Shown piece by piece: positions 11,263 to 19,700 of a stretch of 26,718 bases of DNA. The position numbers and the translations under genes were made by a program. This DNA comes from Gloeopeniophorella convolvens (lineage: Eukaryota > Basidiomycota > Agaricomycetes > Russulales). Position 1 is the first letter of the stretch. Each line of letters opens with the position of its first letter. The stretch covers positions 1 to 26,718 of the forward strand of contig WTXD01000149.1 of assembly GCA_022496205.1 (NCBI GenBank), given 5' to 3'. The notes beneath the pieces were generated by a model that had not been told where the DNA came from, searched no databases, and worked only from the letters and a program-made list of their open reading frames with translations.

Positions 11263-11325
11263 TCTTGGAATGGGCTTGGCGGTGAGAAGAAATGAGGGGC
11301 TCTGCTAGTTGCTTTGCTGGCAGAA

Positions 11326-11332
11326 CTATATA
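11326..11332 (-). promoter_or_regulatory. TATA-box candidate of the S41 gene
   Basis: On the minus strand this reads TATATAG, about 65 nt upstream of the ATG at 11262. That spacing suits a TATA box followed by a short 5' UTR. It is the only TATA-like hexamer I noticed close to the start. Confidence 0.4.
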
Positions 11333-12699
11333 GCAGTCAGAAGGGATGCAGCGCTGTCAGGGCCAGATCGCGCTTGCTGAATCATAGGGGAGGTTGGTCC
11401 ATGCGTCGGGTATGGGAACCGCATGAACAAAGAGAGACCGACGACGTGTTAATTTCCCAGCATGACGACCTCCGACAGCGACGGAGATAAGCTCGAGCTC
11501 GTTCGTTCTTCGACTGAGTCGTATGACGTGTATCCTCTGCAAATCGGTTTGGGAACTAAGCATCACGCAGAGGTAACGGAAGCTGCTTGAGCAACCGACG
11601 TTGCAGCCGCTTTGTTAGCTCTGCAGTTAGCGGGACGGGCGTTGAAATGGACGAACCCATAGAAGACTTCCCGCCACCGCCAACTTCTCTCCACGAATAA
11701 AGCATCTCCGCCGTGTCACAACATCGCGCTATTGCAGGCAGCCGGTTGCCGCGTTATGTGGGCTTCGTCCTCGACAGAGCCTCATCGCGGAACTCGCAGA
11801 GGTGCACCAAGAACACATAGGAAGTCAAGGAAGGCCAAGGGCCAACGAGTATGGCAAATGTAGAAAAGTGCTCGAATGGCCGAGACAGATTGGCCTTGGA
11901 TTGACCTTGCCAGGTGCAGTAAGCTACCGTAATACGGCACCGGCACCCGCCAGTGCGCGGGGCCGGCCGGTCTTGGCGCCGCCTCCGGGTCCCCCGAGCC
12001 GACGATAACATGCCTGCGTGACTGCCACTGTGAGACACTTCTTCCTGAACGATACCCAGCATGTTGCCCTTTTCCCTCGGCTGCACCCGCTGCGCCATAT
12101 GCCCTCTGAGAAACTCCTGCGCTGGCAGTTGTAGGCCGCCGAGGTGTCCATACGGTCAAGGTCTATGTTCACAGGGCCGCTGGCAGCCCGTGTGTAGATT
12201 ATGATTCTAGCTCGTGCTCGCTTTCCGTATATGAACTTGAGTACCTGAGTGCTCAGTCACTGGTCACCTCACCAGTTGACCGTTGATCGAGATCATTGGG
12301 ATGCACGGGCGCAGGTCCCGAGCGGGAACAAAGGCGAAAGGGAGCCATCACAATGCTTATGGATACAGTAGGTGGCACACGGCGTGATATGAACGCGCCA
12401 AATAACATCACAATAACCCTCCAACCACCTCCAGCGCGCAACAGAAACGCGTCTATTGCGTGCGCTGCTCCGTATAGTAGCTCGGTGAGGCTTCGAATCG
12501 CTATGCACCAAGCTGCAGCAGGTCGCGGCGAAGGGATTCGACTTCGGACTGTAGTCGCCTCGTATCGGATACTGATGACGCGTCGCTGTGTTCGGTGGTG
12601 ACTTCAGATGGTGAGCTCATGGAAATGCGCATACCTGGGTCAATGCACCTCGCAGTTGGTTTCTAGAATGACTGTGCTCCAGGGGGACTACACGTCGAA
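11333..12699. other. About 1.4 kb with no recognised gene
   Basis: Several overlapping open frames exist on both strands, the longest about 125 codons on the minus strand at 11782-12159. None has a recognisable domain, splice structure or convincing start, and the overlaps look like GC-rich chance ORFs. The right end contains the boundary of the second duplicated unit at about 12700. An unannotated, degenerate or fast-evolving gene cannot be excluded. Confidence 0.4.
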
Positions 12700-12796
12700 G
12701 AAGCCTTCTCGCGGAACATTGATAACAAGGCCCATGAGTAGCCAGTCACTGGATACAAGCGATTATTGCAGGTGTTACTGCGGTGTGGCTCAGCTT

Positions 12797-13930
12797 GGTA
12801 TATCGCCAGTGGTATAACACGGTGCCCTGCACGTCGCAGCATGAGTGTCAGAGTGCCCACGCAAGCTAACAGCCCAGTGACCGTGCTGTTGTCCTTCGTG
12901 AAATCTTCCGGTTCACAAGCGCAATCAAACACTTGTTCGCCCGCGCTTGGTTCAGGTCCGGAGGCACGATCATCTCGTTCGCTGTGCGGACGTGTAAGAG
13001 AGTGCGCAAGAAGGAGGGAGGAAGAGAGTCCACTGACGCTTGATGCCCCTGCCCTCGCTGTCCATGAGTTTCTCAATGACTATTTCGATGTTGCACCGTA
13101 GATTCTGGAACGAGCAAGGTGACACGCCCGCGCCGCCTCCAATGTACTGAAACACTCACCGGATCGCTCCCCGAAACTCGAGAGGCAGCGACGACACGAC
13201 CTTCCCAGCCGCTATCTGAAAATCAAACCCCAACGTCGGACGATGCACCGCGCGAGAGCAAAAAAAGCGCACGCACGCTCCGATCCTTCTTCTCCTTCTC
13301 CTTCGGCATCAGCTTCGCCTTGCCCTTCTTCTTGACTGCCTTTTGGCTGGCGCGTTCTTGGATGGACCAGGAACGACAGAGTCGTTCGCGAAGGTCGTGT
13401 CCTCCCCCAGCGTGGCCGCATCCGCAGTGTCATCCAGCTTCGGCGCGAGCGCGAGCTGGAACTGAGCCTGCGCCGCCTCGAGCGCCGCGTGCGCGTCTTC
13501 CTCTGCGCGACAGCGCGCATGAGCAGAACCCTAGCACCAGAGGGACAGCCAACGCACCAGCCCTTCGCCGCGCATTGAAGACGTACGACGCGCTTATCGG
13601 CGCCTGCTACCGGCCCGCCCGCCACGCTACCGGCCATAAGTATGACGCGACGCGACACAACGCGGACGCACCTCGGGCCCCCCGATCGTCAGCGCATTCA
13701 TGTCCATCGCGTGCAGCTAACTCGCAAACAATCCGTTGAACAAGTCGAGCGAGCGCGCGCAGGCCGCCGACGTTCGCGCGCAGCGCGTCGGCCTCGTCGG
13801 CAAGCTCGGCGAGCGCAGGCTCGAGGACGGGGCGTGCGGCGCGTCGGAATGGACGCTGGAGCACGAGAGAGCAAAGAGTGAGCCTTGGGAGACGCGCCGG
13901 AGGGCGTGTGTTGGGGTGGGGGCCGCGCAT
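12797..13930 (-). pseudogene. Decayed duplicate of Dam1
   Basis: This is collinear with the intact Dam1 gene at 2448-3585, including remnants of exons and introns. The homologous start is the ATG at 13928-13930. Several changes break the frame. One C is missing from the run in the leader. About eight bases are deleted where the intact copy encodes GASLD. The conserved Trp in FASWLYAM has become a TAG stop (codon 13717-13719). Near the 3' end the final residues differ and the original stop codon is lost, so the last exon would read on about 13 codons past the ancestral stop position. Some blocks remain nearly identical, for example LEPALAELADEADALRANV and the MDSEGRGIK exon, suggesting a fairly recent duplication. 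A strongly altered but expressed product is unlikely given the early stop. Confidence 0.8.
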
Positions 13931-13944
13931 CATGGCGGTTGTAG

Positions 13945-16900
13945 ATGTTGGTTCAAATGGATGGGCAAGGAAATTGGATCGGATCAGATTATTGTTGTAT
14001 TCGATTATGTAAGACGGCTTCGCGGTTTGACCCCGAATTGGTGTGGCCGCAGGTGTGGACTCGAGGCAACCTCGAAGACACACAGCCCTTCGACCACCTC
14101 GAACAGGTACGAAGTATGTGTTACCAACTTCCTTAGAACGTAGTATTCGCGCACCGTCTAACCGATTCGAACTGTATTGTTCTCTAGTTTCCTAGTACTA
14201 TCTCCGAGCAGGCATCGGGGCACAGAGTTTCAACGCCTGAAGCGACTCGCAATATGGCAGGTAAGCTTTCTGCTTCATAATCTCAACGGGTAGCCGTGCC
14301 TGCTCAACTATGCTACCATTCCGAGCAGCGGATCCAGTGGAGGAAGTCAGGTTGTTGCACCTGCTCGCCTCATTGCCCCTCTTTCATCCCATGAGGCCTC
14401 ATGCCCTTGTTCAAATTTCCGTGCTGAGGCTCAACCGCTTCCAGACATCTAGAGAGGAAGACGACCTCAACAGTGCTATCAACTTCCTAGCTGAGGCTCT
14501 GCTTCTCCCATCCCGCCCCTCCAATCCACATCGCATCAACCCAGTCCTCACCTTCTTCACGCTTACGGTGTTATTGGACCGGCGCTTCGACCTTACCCAC
14601 AGCGACTCAGACATCAAACATGTTATTGTATATAGTCGTCATCTCCTCGGATATCCGCTCGAGCACAGCGGAGTCAATCGCAACGCGGTCGTGTTACTTC
14701 TTTTCTATGCATTACGACACGAAGTCAGGGCAGGTTCGGGTCCCGAACAGCACAAGAATGTTGAAGAGATGCTCCACCTGTATCAACACCTGCATTCGTT
14801 GGGTGATCCAGAGTACCTTCACGTCCGAATCCCACTTCTCATTGATCTGGCGGGGGCCCATCTTGTCACTTCCGACGAAGGCGGCCAATCCACTCACGAA
14901 GGGGCCATCGTTCATCACCTGCGAGAGGCATCAAAGACGTCCAGACACGAGGATTTCCCATTACTCCGAGCGCAACTTGCTCAAATACTTGTTCACCGCA
15001 CCCGATTGCTAGTTGAAAACAATCTGGAGGAGGCCATCCACCTTTTCGAGCAATGCGTGTCGTTCCCGACTCCCCAAATTTCGGAGAATTTGTGCAACAC
15101 CTTCCGCTGGCGTATCGTACGGTGTTCATTTATCACATTTCTATTCTCATCAAAGCCGGAATTTCTGGAGAAAAGCATCTCGACCTGTCGCATATTACTA
15201 GAGAAATACACAGCTGGGAGCACAAATTGGATCGAGGCTATAGACATGCTAGCTTCAATGCTGAGGAGGCGATCCAAGTATTACGGGCACCCGGAGGACC
15301 TCGAAGAGGCAGAGTCATGCATGAGGAAGCGATTCAGTCTAGCGCCCGTGAGCGAGGAGAAGAATAGGCTCACTACTGACCGGGTGAATCCCCCGGTGAG
15401 TAGCGGTCTCTCCAATCAAAAGGGATGGAATCTCGAACTGACGCGGGCCAGGATGACCAAACTACTGGCTACTTCATGACGACGAGAGATCGCTATATCC
15501 AGCACGAATGCGACCAGTGTCAGCGGCTTTTTGATTTACATCAGACTTTCCTGCAAACGGGCGAAGTTCAATGTCTCGAGGATGGAATAAGGATGGCCAG
15601 GGAAGCTGTAGCTCGGCTGAGTCGGACCAGCGGCGGTGCATTATGGGTTATCTACATGGCTTTGCTCGCTCATGGCTTGAGATTGCGCTACGGGCTATTC
15701 GAGCGCACAGAGGATCTCGAGGAGTCCATGTCCATTTATCAAGCAGTAGCTACGGTCGAAGAGAATGGCGACCGCGGCAGATTTCTGGCTGCGAGGTTCT
15801 GGGCCGCCGCAGCACATGGCCACCCTTCCGCGTCGCTGGCGTACGAAAAAGTCCAATCGATTCTGGAGAATTTCCTCGCGACTCGGCCAACTTTACAGGC
15901 GCGTCACGTATGCCTGGCACTGGAACTCGAGCTCGGCCACACCAGCGCATCGGACTATGCATCCCATTGGGCTGAGGCTGGTCAAATCGAACGAGCTGTG
16001 GAGACCCTCGAGAGGGGCAGGTCTTTCCTGTGGTCTGAGCTGCGTGGGTTCCGCACCTCGGTGGACCGTCTTTCGGCGATGAATGAGGTCCTGGCATCCA
16101 AATTTGTGGCCGTCAGCCAATGTCTGGAAGAAATTACCACATCGAGTCCTGGGCTCCGCGATGCTCGGACAGCGCTACACATTCACGGTGTCCAACTTCC
16201 GGATCCCGAGCAGACAGGACCTGCAGACAAATTCAGCAGCAGCCTCGAAGAACGGAAGGCGCTATCTGTCCACCGCGAGGCCATCATTTCCCAGATCCGA
16301 GCCTTACCTAGTTTCGAGCACTTCATGAAGAGCGTGCCCTTCGAAATTCTCCGTGTTGCTGCATCACATGGCCCCGTCATCTTCACCAATCGGACCTTCT
16401 TTGGACCATGCGGCGTCTTCATCATACTCCGTGACGCTCCTCCCTCCTTCATCCCAACACCCGCAATGTCCTGTGACCGCGGCCTTGAACTGATGAACGA
16501 ACTGTTAGACACGCGCCGCACGCACGGCCTCGACTCAAAGCAATATGATCGTACCCTCCGATCCGTCCTCGAGCAGCTCTACACACACATCGGTCAGCCT
16601 GTCATCGCTAAACTCCAGGAACTCGGAATTCCAGAGGGCTCTCGCGTTTGGTGGTGCCCGACATCCGTCTTCTGCTCCCTTCCCCTACATGCCATGGGCC
16701 CGATCCCAACCACAGGCAAGGCCAAACGCTACTTCTCGGATGTCTACATCTCGTCATACACCCCGACGCTCTCCTCTCTGATCGAGTCCCAAGCGCGTGC
16801 CAAGGAGGCCACCAGATCTCCGTCGCTACTTGTCATCGGGCAGCCCGATGCATCCCTCCCAAGCGTCAGAGCAGAGATCAAGGCCGTCCAGGAGACGGTG

Positions 16901-17422
16901 GTGCCCCTGGGATGCGCAACGACCGCGCTCATCTCGGCCGAGGCGACAACCCCCGCTGTGCAAGCAGGCCTGCGCGAACACAACTTTGTCCACTTCGCCT
17001 GCCACGGCACGCTCGAGCCAGAGAGGCCGTTCGAGGCGGCGTTCCGGCTCTACGAGGACGACCGCCTCACGCTGCTCGACATCGCGCGCGAGCGCCTTCC
17101 ACACGCCGAGTTCGCGTTCCTCTCCGCGTGTCACACCGCCGAGCCGGCCGACTTGCGCACGCCCGACGAGGCACTGCACCTTGCGGCAGCGATGCAGCAC
17201 TGTGGTTTCCGGAGCGTCGTTGGGACAATGTGGGAGATGGCCGACCTGGACGGGCGCGACCTGGCGGCGCACTTCTACGGGTATATGTTCACGGAGGAGC
17301 GGCGGGATGTTCCTTTTGGAGAGAGGTCGGCGCGGGCGCTGCAGCATGCGGTGCGGAAGCTGAGGTTGAAGAGAGGGATGACGTTAGAGCGATGGGTGAA
17401 CTTTGTGCATTATGGGGCGTGA
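13945..17422 (+). CDS. TPR-CHAT protein, copy 2 (intact, 1090 residues)
   Basis: This is a predicted CHAT-type cysteine protease with an N-terminal TPR-like helical region. The proposed exons are 13945-14106, 14188-14260, 14329-15395 and 15452-17422. Introns are 81, 68 and 56 nt, GT-AG and phase-compatible, giving 3273 nt. Residues about 55-800 contain repeated helical motifs of the degenerate TPR kind, such as NLEEAIHLFEQCVSF, LEDGIRMAREAVARL and RYGLFERTEDLEESMSIYQ. The CHAT domain occupies about residues 800-1088. Its putative catalytic His952 is in FVHFACHG (codon 17003-17005) and Cys994 in FLSACHTA (codon 17129-17131). No transmembrane segment or signal peptide is obvious, so a cytosolic protein is likely. 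The start is uncertain: the ATG at 13945 lies only 14 nt from the start of the decayed Dam1, and an in-frame ATG follows at 13957. TPR-CHAT proteins are thought to be regulated proteases, and a role in self/non-self response or cell death here is inference. Confidence 0.75.
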
Positions 17423-17437
17423 TTGTGTACTATCGAG

Positions 17438-17497
17438 GTGAGCTATTTTCCGGGGATTTGCATGAGATTCTGACGGACATCATGCAGCCCCTTTGAG
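17438..17497 (+). other. Likely 3' UTR intron of TPR-CHAT copy 2
   Basis: A GTGAGC donor lies 15 nt after the stop codon, at the position equivalent to the copy 1 intron. The acceptor is less certain. GCAG ending at 17487, GAG ending at 17497 and GCAG ending at 17504 are all possible; alignment to copy 1 favours the middle one. Confidence 0.4.
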
Positions 17498-18489
17498 CCT
17501 GCAGCGTCGGCGCTGATCAGATACCTTCGGGTTTGTGTCTTCGTATTTCGGTTACTTTGGACGTCCGCATTGTTTTGAGACTCGCTTTGAATCCCTGGGC
17601 TGCGCCGTACTGTAGGAATATTGACCTAGCCTTGGATGGTATACCCTTGTATTTCCGTCTGTGATTGCCGTCTCGTGTACACGCTAGTGGTTGGAACATC
17701 TCCTGTATTCTCTCCGTGCAATATATTTGACTGGTATGGCGCGCCTGTAGGAGAGTGCTCGACGAGTGCCCTTCGTGAAGCCTCGTAAGCGCCGGGGACG
17801 ACAGCAACGCGAGGATGACGGGTGCATGCTATATAAGCCTCAGCGCAATCTGATTCGCGTGCGTGCGCAAGGTGTAGATATATACATTCACTGCCAGAGA
17901 CTGCTCCCGGGTGAGGACTCTGTCCGCGTATTGCTTTCGCGTTGCTACTACACGCTGAGGCCGCAATCGCGTCTAGAAAGGAGCAGAAAATCCCAGTCAC
18001 ACTACGTTGGAGGCGGCGCAGCCGCCGTGCGAGGAGGAGGAAGGGGAGGAGGAGAAAGTTGTTCGGCGTTTCCCGGACTCTAACGACGGCTCTAGTCGCC
18101 GCTCGCGCTCGTGATCCTGTTCCGCGTCTCTCTCTCTCCCTGCTGCGTCACCTCCTATTCCGACGTACTCGACGCTGCATAGACGGTCAGGCGCAAGGCT
18201 CCCGATCAATGTGAGTAGGTGTTTGTGTCATTCAATGACAGCCGTGCCCTCCGCCGGCGGCAGGGAGAGGAGACTAAGTAGGTGGACGCGCATGGCCGGA
18301 AGTTCGCGACCGGGTTTCTCAAGCCGTGAGCTTGAGATTTCTCTATGCCTCACGTAGCAGCGAAGGTGGCTTACAATTCTCAAGTTGAAACGGCACTGCG
18401 GCATGCACGCTGTGAAACCAAGGAAGATCAGATCTTCGATCATCGTCCTACGTAATCCGATCACACGAGAAGCGCCGAGCCTCTTGCCA
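17498..18489. other. CHAT 3' flank and spacer before the transposon
   Basis: Up to about 18000 this is the shared CHAT 3' flank, also seen at 20494-21020. It contains TATATAA at 17830-17836 and a second TATATA-containing stretch at 17877-17890, although no gene follows. At 18012-18026 there is a perfect short hairpin (GGCGGC, 3-nt loop, GCCGCC), followed by a purine-rich tract to about 18059. From there to 18489 I see no gene. Confidence 0.45.
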
Positions 18490-18497
18490 GGCGACGC
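18490..18497. repeat. Left 8-bp target site duplication
   Basis: GGCGACGC lies directly next to the left terminal inverted repeat and is repeated exactly at 19598-19605, next to the right one. Confidence 0.85.
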
Positions 18498-18515
18498 AGG
18501 ACCCCGGCTTATCCC
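18498..18515 (+). repeat. Left terminal inverted repeat (18 bp)
   Basis: It is a perfect inverted match to 19580-19597. The similarity extends weakly outward past the target duplication, which may be chance. Confidence 0.85.
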
Positions 18516-18673
18516 TAGTGATCCTGGATCCGGAGTCCTGACAGCATTACCATATATGGGGGGTCACGCCGGCGATAAAGTCCTGACATTTTGGCCTTGT
18601 CGGGGCGACTGCCGGGGTAGGAGTCCTGACAAGCCATGACGGTGGCTGGACAGGCTGTGTCATAATCCTGACA

Positions 18674-18739
18674 TGGTGTAGTGGTAATGGGATATGATGT
18701 TTGGTTGTTATGCATGCTTGGGAGTTGTGAGTTCAATGC
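18674..18739 (+). other. tRNA-like box A / box B pair inside the transposon
   Basis: GGTGTAGTGGTAATG-like sequence from 18674 resembles a tRNA D-arm/box A. GTTCAATGC at 18731-18739 resembles box B, about 45 nt downstream, which is normal tRNA spacing. The T-stem pairs only partly and the acceptor stem is poor. It is therefore not a functional tRNA, but could be a Pol III promoter relic or SINE-derived piece. Confidence 0.25.
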
Positions 18740-18962
18740 ACGATCAATGTACTTTTTTAAATCTTGTGCTTGAAATCCTATTGGTCGGCGTTAACTTGCT
18801 GTGACAGCTGCCCGCTCGTCAGCCAATCATCAATCAATGTCTGCCGTTCGTATGCACCCTTGAACACCGTTTGTCTATCATACCTCTTTCCTTGCCACTC
18901 ACTCCTCATCGTAATGTCTCGCTTATTCCTCCTTTTATTTCCACTTAAACCCTTTTATTTGG

Positions 18963-19280
18963 ATGACGAACACAGCCCCTCACTTCGCCGTTCAAGTATA
19001 CGAACATCAAGCCCATCATCAATTCTCGTCGATCCCAACCGCGATGGCATTGTGGCAAATCCAACGTTTCGAACATCTCCCCTCATCCCACTTCCTCTGC
19101 CTGCTTGCTGGCGAAGTCGACACTCCTTCGCAGGGAAACCACCTCACTACCCGCTCGGATGACGCTGAGTACTTCAAGAAGCTGCATGCGAAGCAAGAAA
19201 CCATTCACGAGGCCATGAGAACGTTCAGGCGGCGGAAGCAGAACCCTGCAGTTGATGGGGGCGACGACCTCGATACCTAG
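18963..19280 (+). CDS. Hypothetical 105-residue protein carried by the transposon
   Basis: This single open frame lies wholly inside the hAT-like element. It begins at an ATG after a pyrimidine-rich, AT-richer leader, as at many fungal promoters. The product is soluble and without a signal peptide. The first part is rich in His, Gln and aromatic residues (VQVYEHQAHHQFSS, ALWQIQRFEHLP). The C-terminal third is charged and helical (EYFKKLHAKQETIHEAMRTF, then RRRKQ) and ends in an acidic tail. I recognise no domain. Its composition looks more protein-like than the overlapping frame at 18764-19162, which is hydrophobic and Ser/Pro-rich. It could be a remnant of a transposase-region gene, a captured host exon or a spurious ORF. 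Confidence 0.4.
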   Translation: MTNTAPHFAVQVYEHQAHHQFSSIPTAMALWQIQRFEHLPSSHFLCLLAGEVDTPSQGNHLTTRSDDAEYFKKLHAKQETIHEAMRTFRRRKQNPAVDGGDDLDT

Positions 19281-19579
19281 TTCTTCCCATGCTCCCAAAC
19301 TCGTAATTGATGTTCCTCACAATAATCACTACCATTGTATGGCTCATATGTGTGGAAATAGCACAGCGCGCATTCGTAAAAGTCCTCACAAAGGCCAGAT
19401 ACTATAGTCTTGACCCAGTTAGCCAAAAATGGCAACCCGGATGCCGGATCAAAAGTCCTGACAAGGACCCGTGGGAAACTATAGGCCGGACCAGAATCCT
19501 GACAGATACTACCATTTTTGGACAAATAATCCTGACATTAGTCAGCAGAATTCACAGGCCTTGGGGTACGGCATTTCCT

Positions 19580-19597
19580 GGGATAAGCCGGGGTCCT
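19580..19597 (-). repeat. Right terminal inverted repeat (18 bp)
   Basis: It is the reverse complement of 18498-18515 with no mismatch. Confidence 0.85.
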
Positions 19598-19605
19598 GGC
19601 GACGC
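19598..19605. repeat. Right 8-bp target site duplication
   Basis: GGCGACGC is identical to 18490-18497. Confidence 0.85.
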
Positions 19606-19700
19606 CCTGCAGGCCTCGGTGTATAGCAGCATTGCCTACTAGTACCAGTACTGGTCAGTGGTGTACGGCGCCTGTCTCCTGCTCCCTCCCCATACATGCG

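Larger units (their letters stand above)
12700..18000. repeat. Segmental duplication, unit 2 (decayed Dam1 + TPR-CHAT)
   Basis: This is the second copy of the block at about 2355-7960, in direct orientation with the same gene order. The CHAT gene is the better preserved partner here, while the Dam1 partner is broken. The 3' flank after the CHAT stop continues to match until about 18000 and also resembles 20424-21020 after the third CHAT copy. Confidence 0.8.
18498..19597. mobile_element. Non-autonomous hAT-like DNA transposon, 1100 bp
   Basis: The element is bounded by perfect 18-bp terminal inverted repeats: AGGACCCCGGCTTATCCC at 18498-18515 and its reverse complement at 19580-19597. A perfect 8-bp direct repeat (GGCGACGC) flanks it. 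An 8-bp target duplication is typical of hAT elements, and also of P and Merlin elements. There is no transposase, so it would need one from elsewhere. Inside both ends the octamer TCCTGACA recurs in the same orientation: at 18536, 18581, 18624 and 18666 on the left, and 19456, 19497 and 19530 on the right. These may be transposase-binding subterminal repeats. A 105-codon ORF lies in the middle. The perfect repeats suggest a recent insertion. The element sits just upstream of the truncated third CHAT copy. Confidence 0.8.

Noticed and set aside
11754..12172. Overlapping minus-strand ORFs of 82-125 codons.
   Set aside because: Three frames are open over the same GC-rich stretch, none with a domain or convincing splice structure.
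18012..18026. GC-rich hairpin as a transcription terminator.
   Set aside because: Intrinsic hairpin terminators are bacterial; in this fungal context the hairpin is not evidence of termination.
18671..18745. A functional tRNA gene.
   Set aside because: Box-like sequences are present, but the T-stem has mismatches and no acceptor stem forms.
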